Counted from the first letter of the stretch, positions 1-7,989 are shown. The stretch: 11,835 nucleotides of DNA from Planctomycetota bacterium (GCA_031278535.1 JAITKH010000387.1:1-11835), one strand, 5' to 3'. The notes: generated by a model from the letters alone, not told the origin. Numbers and translations are program-made.

Positions 1-689
1 ATGTCGGCAATCCCACATTGGATGAACTCCGCGGCGTTTCCGGAGAAGCGATGGCGATTCGGCTGGGCCTGGGCGATGGCTGGCGCCATGCCGAACCGGC
101 GCAGGGACTGCTCGCCGTCCTGCCTGGCAGCCGCGGGTCGGAGGTGAAATACATCTGGCCGCTCCAGGCGGCGGCGCTGGCGCTTCTCCATCGCCGCTTT
201 CCCCATCTCCGAATCGCGCTGGCGCTGGCGCCGGGCATGACGGCGGAACGGCTGACCCGATTCGCCCCCATCCCTTCCTGGGTACTGCCGGTGGCGAATG
301 ATTCGCGAAACCTTCTTGCCGTCGCTTCGGCCGTCCTTGTCAAAAGCGGCACCGCCACCCTGGAAGCCGCGCTCATGGGAAAACCGATGGCAGTCTGCTA
401 CGCCGGCCATCCAGCCAGTTACCACATTGCGAAATCCTTTGTCAAGCTGCCGTTTGTGTCGCTTCCGAACATCCTGGCCGGACGGGCTATTGTGAGCGAA
501 TTCCTCCAGGGCGGGGCGACGCCTGAAAACCTGGCGGGCGAGATCGGACGGATTGTCGAGGACGGCGGCTACCGCCGCCGCATGCGTACCCGCCTCAGAA
601 ACCTCCGGGAAACGTTGGGCGACCAACCGTCGGCCGAATTGGCAGCTCGGGAAGTGGCGGAATTTTTGGCGCGGCCGAAAGGCGCGTAA
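1..689 (+). CDS. lpxB: Lipid-A-disaccharide synthase, C-terminal part (5' truncated)
   Basis: This is the 3' part of lpxB. The enzyme is a peripheral membrane GT-B glycosyltransferase that joins UDP-2,3-diacylglucosamine to lipid X to make the lipid A disaccharide. The reading frame is open from the window edge (first full codon at position 3) to TAA at 687-689, about 228 residues of a family usually near 380, so the N-terminal half is outside. Family marks seen are VGNPTLDEL at the left edge (compare the usual VGHP), LPGSRGSEV, the sugar-nucleotide binding segment KSGTATLEAALMGKPM, and LPNILAGRAIVSEFLQ near the end. The ATG at position 1 is in another frame. It converges with accA across an 80-base gap. 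It shows the cell makes lipopolysaccharide-type lipid A. The identification is secure; the true start cannot be seen. Confidence 0.95.
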   Translation, partial: VGNPTLDELRGVSGEAMAIRLGLGDGWRHAEPAQGLLAVLPGSRGSEVKYIWPLQAAALALLHRRFPHLRIALALAPGMTAERLTRFAPIPSWVLPVANDSRNLLAVASAVLVKSGTATLEAALMGKPMAVCYAGHPASYHIAKSFVKLPFVSLPNILAGRAIVSEFLQGGATPENLAGEIGRIVEDGGYRRRMRTRLRNLRETLGDQPSAELAAREVAEFLARPKGA

Positions 690-709
690 AAGAACGGATT
701 CTCGGGCGA

Positions 710-731
710 CAAAACGCGGCGCGGCGTTTTG
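710..731. terminator. Weak bidirectional terminator-like hairpin between lpxB and accA
   Basis: A perfect 8-bp inverted repeat (CAAAACGC, six-base loop GGCGCG, GCGTTTTG) lies in the 80-base gap between the converging lpxB and accA genes. The stem has an A-tract on one side and a T-tract on the other, as bidirectional terminators do. Only three of its pairs are GC beyond the A/T part and no longer T run follows, so it is a modest candidate. Position and symmetry are the main support. Confidence 0.4.
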
Positions 732-769
732 CGGCGTCAAGATTTTCATGCGCCGGCCTTACAAACTCC

Positions 770-1798
770 TCACTCGCCGGCGTCTGCATCCGGTTCCGCT
801 GTCCCGGACGGCGGCGTTTGGCGTTCCGACGGCTCTTCTTCGAGAAAACGGCCGAAACGGCGGAATTTTTCGTAGCGCCCAGCCAGGAGCCGATCCAGCG
901 GAATCGCCGCCAGATCATCCAAATTGCGGAGAATAGCCGCCCGCAATAGTTTCCCCATCTTCCCTGGATCCCGGTGGGCGCCGCCCGTGGGCTCGGGGAT
1001 CACCTCGTCGATCAATCCGAAGCCGCGCAAATCCCTGCTGGTCAAGCGGAGCTCCGTCGCTGCCGTTTCGCGCTTGCCTTCGTCGCGCCAGAGAATGGCG
1101 GCGCACCCCTCGGGGCTGATGACCGAATAACAGGAATAGCGGAGCATCAGGATCCGATCGCCCACGCCCAGCCCGAGCGCCCCGCCCGATCCTCCCTCTC
1201 CTATGACGATGCAGACGATCGGCGTACGCAATCGGCTCATCTCCAGGAGATTCTCGGCGATGGAGAGGGCGACCCCGCGCTCCTCCGAACCGATCCCCGG
1301 AAAAGCCCCCATGGTGTCGATGAATGTCACCACCGGCAAGCCGAATTTCTCGGCCAATCGCATTTTCCTGAGCGCCTTGCGGTAGCCTTCCGGGTGTACG
1401 CATCCTGAATTGGTCAGGTACTTTTCGGCAAGATCCCTTCCCCGGTGCTGGCCGATCAGCATCACCCGGCGTCCGGACAGGACGCCAAGTCCCGACACGA
1501 TGGAGAGATCGTCGCGGAACATGCGGTCGCCATGAAGTTCCTCGAAAGAATCGAAAACCAGCGACACGTAATCGCGGGTCATGGGCCGACCGGGATGCCG
1601 CGCCACCTGCATGGTTTGCCAGGCATTCAGATTGTCGTAGATCTGGCGCTCGACCAGGGCGTACTGATCGCGCATGGGCCGGAGAAGGGCCTGGAGTTCT
1701 GGCGAAGCGCCGGAGGTGGCCGACATCTCATCAATGCGCCGCTTCAGCTCCCGCAACGGCGCTTCGAAAGGCAGATGTTCCCTCTCTTCAATGGGCAT
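770..1798 (-). CDS. accA: Acetyl-CoA carboxylase carboxyltransferase subunit alpha
   Basis: AccA is the alpha half of the carboxyltransferase that, with AccD, moves carboxyl from biotin-BCCP to acetyl-CoA, making malonyl-CoA for fatty acid synthesis in the cytoplasm. The 342-residue product is slightly longer than the usual ~320; the excess includes a hydrophilic C-terminal tail after about residue 320. Seen motifs are the N-terminal helical region (1-70), GRDLAEKY (120-127), PEGYRKALRKM (136-146), the oxyanion-type GEGGSGGALG (200-209) and YSVISPEGCAAILW (224-237). The usual DTPGAYPG segment reads DTMGAFPG (161-168). The ATG at 1798 has AGAGGTG about five bases upstream, within the end of purQ, whose stop is three bases away. 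It is the last gene of the minus-strand operon. accD is not in the window. Confidence 0.96.
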   Translation of the reverse strand: MPIEEREHLPFEAPLRELKRRIDEMSATSGASPELQALLRPMRDQYALVERQIYDNLNAWQTMQVARHPGRPMTRDYVSLVFDSFEELHGDRMFRDDLSIVSGLGVLSGRRVMLIGQHRGRDLAEKYLTNSGCVHPEGYRKALRKMRLAEKFGLPVVTFIDTMGAFPGIGSEERGVALSIAENLLEMSRLRTPIVCIVIGEGGSGGALGLGVGDRILMLRYSCYSVISPEGCAAILWRDEGKRETAATELRLTSRDLRGFGLIDEVIPEPTGGAHRDPGKMGKLLRAAILRNLDDLAAIPLDRLLAGRYEKFRRFGRFLEEEPSERQTPPSGTAEPDADAGE

Positions 1799-1801
1799 GG
1801 A

Positions 1802-2593
1802 TCACCTCTTCGCGAAAAAGGCGACGGCCCTGCGGAAAAGCCGAAGGCCGTCGCCCTCGGTTCCCCCCCGCCCCTCGCGCGTCCAGCGCGGATGCTGGCA
1901 ACCGTACACATATCGCTCGGGATGGGGCATCAGCCCGAAAACGCGTCCAGAGCGATCGCATATTCCGGCGATGAAATCCGCCGAGCCGTTCGGATCCTCC
2001 GGATAGGATGGATCGCCTTCGTTCCGGCCGGCGTATCGGTAGACCACCTGTCCGTTGTCGGCCAATTCGCGGAGCGTTCCGGGATTGCGGGACACCAGCC
2101 TCCCTTCGCCGTGGGCCACCGGCAACTCCAGGGTCTCCCCGGGTTCGGCAAGGACGCAGACGACATTCTCCGGCGCCTTGAGGCGAATCCAGCGCGCCTC
2201 GAATTTTCCCGACAGGTTGTGGGATAGGGTTATGTTCCGTTTGTCCGCGGGGGAGAACCGGGCGCCGGGAAGGAGGCCGGTCTTGACGAGTATCTGGAAT
2301 CCGTTGCAAATGCCCAGCATCACCCCGCCGTTTTGAATGAATCCTTCAAAAGCCTGTCTAAGGGTGTGCATCAACTCCACAGCCAGGATTTTCCCTGCCG
2401 CGACATCGTCGCCATAGGTGAATCCGCCCGGCAGAACCAGGATCTGGAATCCGGCGAGACTGCAGGGCGATTCGACCAGCCGGTTGATATGGAGCAGTTT
2501 CGCCTCGGCACCGGCAAGTTCGAGAGCGTGCCGGGTTTCCTGGTCGCAATTAGTACCGGCCGTACGAAGCACCAACGCCCGCGGTGTTGCCAT
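1802..2593 (-). CDS. purQ: Phosphoribosylformylglycinamidine synthase, glutaminase subunit
   Basis: PurQ is the glutamine amidotransferase subunit of FGAM synthase, feeding ammonia to PurL at the fourth step of purine synthesis. It is a class I (triad) glutaminase: nucleophile Cys96 in GICNGFQIL, with His224 and Glu226 in MPHPER. The oxyanion segment LPGGFTYGDD (54-63) is also present. At 263 residues it is longer than the ~227-residue Bacillus type; the extra length includes an acidic segment near 190-203 and a C-terminal stretch with CQHPRWTREG (232-241). The frame is open up to 2809, but that part is inside the HDOD gene. I chose ATG 2593 because AGGGGG sits six bases upstream. A second in-frame ATG at 2608 overlaps the HDOD stop (TAATG) and would add five residues. 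purL is not in the window. Confidence 0.95.
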   Translation of the reverse strand: MATPRALVLRTAGTNCDQETRHALELAGAEAKLLHINRLVESPCSLAGFQILVLPGGFTYGDDVAAGKILAVELMHTLRQAFEGFIQNGGVMLGICNGFQILVKTGLLPGARFSPADKRNITLSHNLSGKFEARWIRLKAPENVVCVLAEPGETLELPVAHGEGRLVSRNPGTLRELADNGQVVYRYAGRNEGDPSYPEDPNGSADFIAGICDRSGRVFGLMPHPERYVYGCQHPRWTREGRGGTEGDGLRLFRRAVAFFAKR

Positions 2594-2610
2594 CCTCTCC
2601 CCCCTCATTA
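2594..2610 (-). promoter_or_regulatory. TAATG stop/start overlap and internal RBS of purQ
   Basis: On the minus strand the HDOD stop TAA (2608-2610) overlaps an in-frame purQ ATG (2606-2608). The next 12 bases are AGGGGGGAGAGG, followed directly by a second in-frame ATG (2591-2593). The purine run is well placed as a Shine-Dalgarno for the second ATG, while the first ATG could be reached by terminating ribosomes. The second start is therefore preferred, with coupling to HDOD translation likely. Confidence 0.6.
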
Positions 2611-3465
2611 AAACTTGAAAAAATCTCCCGACTTTACATATTCTCCCGCCGCCTGCCGGGATACCGCCTCCATGTCCCGCCAGGACAGGCCGATGTGCCT
2701 CCAGACATCTCCGGTCAAAACTGGCATCCGCCGATCGCCCGGATCGCCCATGAGCAAGGCCCGCGCCATGACGTCGGCAAGATTGACGATGCAGGCATGG
2801 ACGCGGCATGGCTCCGGGGCCCCGAACGGCGTATGGTGGTGGCGAACCGTTTCGACAGACAACTGCGGCAGGTTCCAGCGCTCCATGGCCGCGGAGCCCA
2901 ATTGCGCGTGGTCGTAGGAAAGGGACCGCCTCTCCGCTTCCAGAAACAGGATATTGTCGCGTTCGGCCATCTCGCGGATGCGGACGGCCTGATCGGTGTC
3001 CGTCCGGATGGCGACAAACTTGCCAATGTCATGAAGAAGTCCGTGTATGAAAGCGTCCTCGGCGCTTTTGGCGTCCATGCGCCTGGCTATGGCGGCGGCG
3101 AAGAAGGCGACGCCCAAGGAATGGCGCCACAGACCATCAATATTGATGTTGACGGCGGAGGATGTGACGAAATTGTTAAAAAAAAAGGCGGACAGCGCCA
3201 AGTTGCGTATTTCCCTGAAGCCGGCAATCACCACCGCCATCGTGACGGTGGCGATGCGCCTGGAGAAGCCGTATCGGGCGGAGTTGACCAGCTTGAGAAT
3301 CCGTGAGACCATCCCGGGATCCCGCGAGAGGGCATAGGCTATTTCGTTGGCGGTGGTCCTGGGATTGGCCATGAGAACAGTCAGTTTCGCCACCACCGAT
3401 GGAGACGACGGCATGTCCCGGAGCCGATCCAGAAGCGAGGCTATCCCTGGATCCGGCTCAGCCAT
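2608..3465 (-). CDS. HDOD domain protein (HD-related output domain)
   Basis: This 285-residue protein is one HDOD domain with little else, a cytoplasmic signal-output module found in bacterial signalling proteins; no substrate is assigned. Early motifs are MPSSPSVVAKL (18-28) and SRDPGMVSRILKLVNSA (47-63), both typical of HDOD. The HD-type metal ligands appear in order: His115 (LWRHS), His145-Asp146 in GLLHDIGK, His186 (YDHAQLG), His209-211 and Asp231 (NLADV). A metal site is thus plausible, but many HDOD proteins keep this pattern and activity is unproven. No receiver, kinase or GGDEF domain is attached. ATG 3465 has AAGGAGG nine bases upstream and lies within the last codons of the preceding small gene (8-base overlap). 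Its stop overlaps a purQ start. It may regulate within the operon, but that is inference. Confidence 0.92.
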   Translation of the reverse strand: MAEPDPGIASLLDRLRDMPSSPSVVAKLTVLMANPRTTANEIAYALSRDPGMVSRILKLVNSARYGFSRRIATVTMAVVIAGFREIRNLALSAFFFNNFVTSSAVNINIDGLWRHSLGVAFFAAAIARRMDAKSAEDAFIHGLLHDIGKFVAIRTDTDQAVRIREMAERDNILFLEAERRSLSYDHAQLGSAAMERWNLPQLSVETVRHHHTPFGAPEPCRVHACIVNLADVMARALLMGDPGDRRMPVLTGDVWRHIGLSWRDMEAVSRQAAGEYVKSGDFFKF

Positions 3466-3628
3466 CGAGCCAGCCCTCCTTGAAGCACTTGACGGCCAGA
3501 CGATAGACGTCTGCCATAATCGGCGCCTCGCGGGATTCGCCGAAGATCCGGTTCAGCAACTCGATCGCCTCCCGCCGATTCTCCCCGCTTCGAGCGGCGG
3601 GGACAGTTCCGTTGTTGTCGCCTGTCAT
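3458..3628 (-). CDS. Unknown small protein, 56 aa
   Basis: I do not recognise this protein. It has a disordered-looking, Gly/Asn-rich start (MTGDNNGTV), then an amphipathic helical part (RREAIELLNRIF, about 18-29, and MADVYRLAVKCFKEGWL, 38-54), with one cysteine and no membrane segment or signal peptide. ATG 3628 is four bases after the permease stop. A TTG eight codons earlier (3652) is an alternative, but neither has a clear Shine-Dalgarno, so translation may depend on coupling to the permease. The 3' end overlaps the HDOD start by eight bases. The fit between two genes and the sensible helical composition argue that it is real. It could be a small partner of the HDOD protein or the ABC exporter, which is only a guess from position. 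Confidence 0.6.
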   Translation of the reverse strand: MTGDNNGTVPAARSGENRREAIELLNRIFGESREAPIMADVYRLAVKCFKEGWLDG

Positions 3629-3632
3629 GATG

Positions 3633-4499
3633 TCAGAATCGTTTTCTGTCAAAGAACAGCATGGCGAGAATCAACGCCGCCGCCGAATATCCAAGGCCGT
3701 AGGCCATGGCGGAAAACAGTTGCCCGAGGGTGGGAATCGGCCCCAGCACCACCTGGTTCCGCAACTGGAAATGCTGCAAATCCGGCAGGATATAGTAAAT
3801 GAGGATGGAAACCGGCTTGAGGAGGAAATAGGTCCGGGAAGTGAGATCGGTGAGAATCTCCCCCGTCATGTGGGCAACCGTCTCCTTGGCTGGAACAAAG
3901 GTGGTGAAGGTGTAGGTGACGGTAGCCGACACCTGCCCAACCAGATAGGTGGTGAACGTGAAGATGGCGGAAAGAATGGGGCTGGTCACGCTTCCGAAAA
4001 GCATGGCGAGCGAGACCACCACCATGGTCTCGAAAAACAGCAGGAGGCCGGCCGCCGCATACCAGCCCCACTCCACCCGTGCCGTCCAGTCGGCGACAGG
4101 CGAATTTTTGGCCGTCCAGGCGACATAGGCGACGAAGACGAACGCCGCCGCGAGCATGCCGAGCATGGCCAGGCCGAGGACGAGCATCAGTCCCAGATAT
4201 TTCCCGAGCAGGAACTGCCAGCGCTGCACCGGTTTCGAGATGATGGTGTAGATGGTGCGTTTGTCGATTTCCTTGTAGATCAGGCCGGCGCCGATGAAAA
4301 CGGCCATGAGCGCCCCGAAGAAACTCAGCACCGCCAGGGAAAAATCCTGGACTACCTGGAGTTGATCGCCCATGGATATCCAGCCGATCGCCAAGCTGGC
4401 CAGCATCATCACCATCGCGAAAAAGACAATGACGTACAGGATCTTGTCGCGAATCGACTCCCGAAAAGTGTTCCTGGCGATATGCAGCGCCTTGCCCAC
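3633..4499 (-). CDS. ABC-2 type transporter permease (NosY-like)
   Basis: This is the membrane subunit of an ABC-2 exporter, 288 residues. Hydrophobic segments are seen at about 20-42, 55-76, 101-127, 147-169, 172-198, perhaps 226-239, and 262-284, consistent with six or so membrane helices. The cytoplasmic segment YKEIDKRTIYTIISKPVQRW (75-94) is the hallmark of NosY/ABC-2 permeases that partner a single ATPase. The start is GTG at 4499, one base after the ATPase stop (TGA-C-GTG), with GGGAGGGG about six bases upstream; an upstream in-frame extension to 4799 lies inside the ATPase gene and lacks permease character. The substrate cannot be told. Its partner is the ATPase immediately upstream, and the pair is very likely co-translated. 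Confidence 0.93.
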   Translation of the reverse strand: MGKALHIARNTFRESIRDKILYVIVFFAMVMMLASLAIGWISMGDQLQVVQDFSLAVLSFFGALMAVFIGAGLIYKEIDKRTIYTIISKPVQRWQFLLGKYLGLMLVLGLAMLGMLAAAFVFVAYVAWTAKNSPVADWTARVEWGWYAAAGLLLFFETMVVVSLAMLFGSVTSPILSAIFTFTTYLVGQVSATVTYTFTTFVPAKETVAHMTGEILTDLTSRTYFLLKPVSILIYYILPDLQHFQLRNQVVLGPIPTLGQLFSAMAYGLGYSAAALILAMLFFDRKRF

Positions 4500-4500
4500 G

Positions 4501-5460
4501 TCATTCCCCTCCCGTCCGGGTTTCGGCCACGATCCTGCCGGTGGAGCGCATGAAATAGTCCTCCAGGGACTCCTTGACGGTTCGCAGAAGTGTAAGCCGG
4601 CCATGCTCCCGGAACATGTCCGCCGCGAAGTAGGCGGCGTCCCAATTATCGAAGGACAACAGCGTTTCGCCGTTCCGCCGGAGAGAGCGTTTCGCTCTGG
4701 CCGCCACGCTTGCGCTCCGTTCAGCGTCGAGCCCGGTTCCGCCCACCTCGATCTCCAGTTCCCGGGTATCCAGGAGTTCCTCCAGGGTGCCTGAGGCAAG
4801 GAGCTTGCCCTTGTCGATCAGAGCGGCCCGGTGGCAAATCATCTCGATGTCCGAAAGGATATGGGAGGAAAAGAAAATGGTGGCGCCCCCGGCATGGAGA
4901 TCGAGAATCGCCTGCCGCACCTGGCGGCGCCCGACCGGATCGAGTCCGCTCATCGGCTCGTCCAGAATCACCAGGGGCGGCCGGTGGACTATGGCCTGGG
5001 CAATGCCGAGGCGCTGGCGCATTCCCTTGGAGAATTCCTTCAGCCTTGTGTCGGCGGCCTGCGAAAGGCCGACGAAGCCGAGAAGCTCATCGTTCCTCCG
5101 CCGGCGCTCGGCGGCCGGAAGATCGCACAGCGCCCCATAGAAATCAAGCGATTCCCGGGCGGTGAGATATTCGTAGAAATACGGGTTTTCCGGCATGAAG
5201 CCGATGCGTCGGCGACATTCCCCGTCGGCTACCGGGATGCCGAAAATCTCCGCCGTCCCGGCGGTCTGCGTCTGGAGGCCGACCAATATCTTGATGGTGG
5301 TGGTTTTGCCAGCCCCGTTCGCTCCGAGGAAACCATAGATTTCGCCCCGCTCGACGATCAGGTTCAAGCCATCGAGCGCGAGGCGTTTCCTTTCCCAAAA
5401 ATTCCTCTGGTAGGAATGGGCGAGAGCGCCGGTGCGGATGGCTGGAATTTCGTCGGTCAT
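4501..5460 (-). CDS. ABC-2 type transporter ATP-binding protein
   Basis: This is a 319-residue ABC ATPase of the CcmA/NatA-type family that powers the permease encoded next. Seen motifs are Walker A GANGAGKTT (46-54), a Q-loop region reading GFMPEN (87-92, with Glu where many have Gln, common in this subfamily), the signature FSKGMRQRL (143-151), Walker B LVILDEP (163-169), D-loop SGLD (171-174) and switch His200 in SSH. After about residue 230 comes a C-terminal regulatory-type extension of ~90 residues ending in DYFMRSTGR, typical of ABC-2 ATPases. ATG 5460 overlaps the M42 peptidase stop by four bases (ATGA), with AAAGG nine bases upstream. The exported substrate is unknown; drug, lipid or Na+ export have all been described in the wider family. 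Confidence 0.95.
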   Translation of the reverse strand: MTDEIPAIRTGALAHSYQRNFWERKRLALDGLNLIVERGEIYGFLGANGAGKTTTIKILVGLQTQTAGTAEIFGIPVADGECRRRIGFMPENPYFYEYLTARESLDFYGALCDLPAAERRRRNDELLGFVGLSQAADTRLKEFSKGMRQRLGIAQAIVHRPPLVILDEPMSGLDPVGRRQVRQAILDLHAGGATIFFSSHILSDIEMICHRAALIDKGKLLASGTLEELLDTRELEIEVGGTGLDAERSASVAARAKRSLRRNGETLLSFDNWDAAYFAADMFREHGRLTLLRTVKESLEDYFMRSTGRIVAETRTGGE

Positions 5461-6518
5461 GGCGTCAGCCTTTCGGTGCCCTTGAGCCGGACCAGGAATC
5501 CGGCCAGAAGTCTCGCGGCGTTGTCCGCGTCCTTCAGGGAAATCATCTCCGCCGGCGAGTGCATGTAGCGGCAGGGTATGGAGACAAGAGCGGCGGCAAC
5601 ACCAGATCGGGTCAGTTGGATGGCGTTGGCGTCGGTGCCGGAACCGCGCTGGATCGGTTGTTGCTGGATCTTGATTCGCGTCTCCTTCGCGGCGCGGACC
5701 AGTCGATTGTGGATGGCGGGATTGAAGTTGGGCCCGCGATGCAGGATGGGACCGCCCCCCAGGCTGGCCTCGCCCACCATCTTCGGATTGCAGTTGGGGA
5801 AGTCGGTGGCGAAACCGACGTCCACGGCGATGCCGACATGAGGATCGATTCCATAGGCGGCGGTGTGGGCGCCGCGGAGGCCAATTTCCTCCTGGACCGA
5901 ACTTACCATGTGGATGGCAGCCGCCGGTTTTTCCCTGGCGATCAGGCGAAGCGCCTCGGCCACCACATACACGCCGATGCGATCATCAAGGCCCCGGGCG
6001 ACCAACCGCTGGTTCGGAAGCTCCAATGGCGCCCGATCAATGGTGGCGACATCCCCCAGTTCCACCAATTCCTCCGCTTCGGCCTTGTCCCTGGCGCCGA
6101 TGTCGACCCAAAGATCATGCATCTTGGTGACCGCGCTCTCGCGCTCCTTCGCGTCCATGAAATGGACCGGCTTCACCCCGATCACTCCCGGGACCGGCCC
6201 CTTGGCCGTGTAAATGATGATGCGCTCTCCCTGGAGCAGCGGCACATATACCCCCCCGATGCTGGAAACATACAGGAAGCCGTCCTTGTCGATATGCATG
6301 ACCATGAGGCCGAGTTCGTCGCAGTGACCCGAAAGCATGACCCTGAAGCGGCCTCCCGGATTGACGACCGCATGGAGATTGCCGTGTACATCGCGCCGAA
6401 TCTCGTCCGCGTGCGGCTTCAGGTATTTTTCCACCACCGCCTGCCCCGGCTGTTCGTAGCCCGAAGGGGTGGGCAAGCTGAGCAGTTCGAAAAGAAAACG
6501 CTTGGCGTTCTGATCCAT
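5457..6518 (-). CDS. M42 family metallo-aminopeptidase
   Basis: This is a 353-residue member of peptidase family M42 (FrvX / glutamyl aminopeptidase / TET-type), dinuclear metal enzymes that trim peptides in the cytoplasm, often as dodecamers. The full ligand set is visible: His65 and Asp67 (GHCDE), bridging Asp178 (GLDDR), catalytic Glu210 and ligand Glu211 (VQEEIG), Asp233 (VDVGF) and His320 (YMHSP). The length is normal for the family and no signal peptide is seen. ATG 6518 lies 25 bases after the purB stop, with a modest GGGGACGGGAA just before it. Its stop overlaps the ABC ATPase start (ATGA), so the two are co-translated; whether the peptidase and exporter share a peptide substrate is untested. 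The peptide preference cannot be read from sequence alone. Confidence 0.94.
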   Translation of the reverse strand: MDQNAKRFLFELLSLPTPSGYEQPGQAVVEKYLKPHADEIRRDVHGNLHAVVNPGGRFRVMLSGHCDELGLMVMHIDKDGFLYVSSIGGVYVPLLQGERIIIYTAKGPVPGVIGVKPVHFMDAKERESAVTKMHDLWVDIGARDKAEAEELVELGDVATIDRAPLELPNQRLVARGLDDRIGVYVVAEALRLIAREKPAAAIHMVSSVQEEIGLRGAHTAAYGIDPHVGIAVDVGFATDFPNCNPKMVGEASLGGGPILHRGPNFNPAIHNRLVRAAKETRIKIQQQPIQRGSGTDANAIQLTRSGVAAALVSIPCRYMHSPAEMISLKDADNAARLLAGFLVRLKGTERLTP

Positions 6519-6543
6519 TTCCCGTCCCCAATCGTTTTGCCGT

Positions 6544-7989
6544 TTACACCCTAACGCCGGAGAAGATCCGATGTTTCGGCATTCTCCGCCGCCGTAAAGG
6601 CATTATCTCGGTTTTCAGGAACGCGTCAACCTGTTCCGCCGCCCGGCCGGTAAAGCGCCGGCCGTCGCGGATTTCACCGAGACTGTCGAGAATGTCGGCA
6701 AAAGCCGGATCCGCCTCCAGTCGATCCAGGAGATCGTTGGTCCCGTCCCCGTTCTTGACACGTTCGGCCGCGGCCAGGGAATGGCGGCGAATGCGCTCGT
6801 GCAATTCCTGGCGATCACCTCCGGCTTTGACGCCAGCCATCAGAATCTCCTCGGCAGCCATGAAGGGAAGCTCGGCCTGGAGATTCCGGGCGATCGCTCC
6901 GGGATGGATCACGAACCCGGCGGCGACATCGGCCGCAAGTTCGAGAATCGCGTCGGCGGCAAGAAAGGCCTGCGGCATGGACAGCCGCCGGTTGGCCGAA
7001 TCGTCCAGGGTGCGCTCCAGCCATTGCGTCGCCTGCGTCATGGCGGCGTTCATCGGCAGCGTCAGCAGATACCGGGACAGGGCGCATATCCGTTCCGATC
7101 GCATGGGATTTTGCTTGTAGGCCATGGCGGAGGAGCCGATTTGGCTTTTTTCAAAAGGCTCCTCGATCTCCCGGCGATGGGCGAGAAGGCGGATGTCTGT
7201 GGCGAATTTGGAGGCGCTTTCCCCTATGCCGGCCACGGCGGAGAGAATCCGCGAGTCGATTTTCCGGGTATAGGTCTGCCCTGAAACCGGGATGACGCCG
7301 GCAAAGCCGAGTTTTTTACAAATCACCCTATTCAGCCGCTCGCACTTGGCATGATCGCCGTCGAACAAAGCGAGAAAACTGGCCTGGGTGCCGGTGGCGC
7401 CGACCGCTCCCCGGAGGGGAAGGGAACCGGCCCGGCGGGAAATTTCCTCACGATCGAGGAGAAAATCCTGTGCCCACAGAGTGGCGCGCTTTCCGACCGT
7501 CGTGGGCTGGGCCGGCTGGAAATGGGTGAAGCCCAGAGTAGGGCGCTCCCGCTCCTTCCCGGCGAAATCGGCCAGGGCCAGGATTACGCCAATCAACTTT
7601 CTCTCCAGCAACTGGAGAGCCTCTCGAAAGAGCAGGAGATCGCCGTTGTCCGTCACATAGCAACTGGTGGCGCCCAAATGGATAATCGGCGCGGCTTCGG
7701 GCGCCGCCAAACCATAGGCGTGGACATGCGCCATAACGTCGTGCTTGACCTTGCGTTCGCGCGCCTCGGCCGCCTTCCAATCAATGTTGGCGATATTTTT
7801 CCGCAATTCTTCGGTTTGGGCACGGGTTATGGGAAGGCCGAATTCCCGTTCCGCCTCGGCAAGGACGGTCCAGAGCAGCCGCCACGTTTCGACTCGCCGC
7901 CGAGGCGAGAAAATGGCCGCCATCTCCCGCGAAGCGTACCGGGTGATCAGCGGGTTGTCATATAATTCCCGCCTGTCGTCCACCGTCAT
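6544..7989 (-). CDS. purB: Adenylosuccinate lyase
   Basis: PurB cleaves SAICAR to AICAR and adenylosuccinate to AMP, two steps of purine synthesis, with fumarate as by-product. The 481-residue product has the fumarase/aspartase superfamily layout: KHDVMAHVHAYG (82-93), LGATSCYVTDN (105-115), THFQPAQPTT (155-164) with the catalytic His156, and the superfamily signature GSSAMAYKQNPMRSE (285-299) holding the loop serine. The MRSE ending and length match the longer human-type PurB. The usual YKRNP reads YKQNP here. The frame is open up to 8046, but ATG 7989 is chosen: it overlaps the rnc stop (ATGA) and has GAGGAAGG four bases upstream. Together with purQ it makes this operon partly a purine operon. 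Confidence 0.96.
   Translation of the reverse strand: MTVDDRRELYDNPLITRYASREMAAIFSPRRRVETWRLLWTVLAEAEREFGLPITRAQTEELRKNIANIDWKAAEARERKVKHDVMAHVHAYGLAAPEAAPIIHLGATSCYVTDNGDLLLFREALQLLERKLIGVILALADFAGKERERPTLGFTHFQPAQPTTVGKRATLWAQDFLLDREEISRRAGSLPLRGAVGATGTQASFLALFDGDHAKCERLNRVICKKLGFAGVIPVSGQTYTRKIDSRILSAVAGIGESASKFATDIRLLAHRREIEEPFEKSQIGSSAMAYKQNPMRSERICALSRYLLTLPMNAAMTQATQWLERTLDDSANRRLSMPQAFLAADAILELAADVAAGFVIHPGAIARNLQAELPFMAAEEILMAGVKAGGDRQELHERIRRHSLAAAERVKNGDGTNDLLDRLEADPAFADILDSLGEIRDGRRFTGRAAEQVDAFLKTEIMPLRRRRMPKHRIFSGVRV

Noticed and set aside
1445..2227. 260-codon open frame on the plus strand
   Set aside because: Antisense to accA and purQ, both firmly identified; no ribosome site and no recognisable motif.
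2715..3380. Intact metal-ligand set of the HDOD protein as a novel enzyme
   Set aside because: The H/HD/H/HH/D order is present, but to my knowledge many ordinary HDOD proteins keep it, so it is not evidence of a new activity.
3612..4553. 313-codon open frame on the plus strand
   Set aside because: Antisense to the ABC permease; the Gln/Glu/His/Arg-rich translation is a mirror of hydrophobic codons, not a real protein.
5559..6554. 331-codon open frame on the plus strand
   Set aside because: It lies antisense to the M42 peptidase, which has all catalytic residues. The plus-strand translation is rich in His, Gly and Arg with no family marks, as expected of a GC-rich shadow frame.
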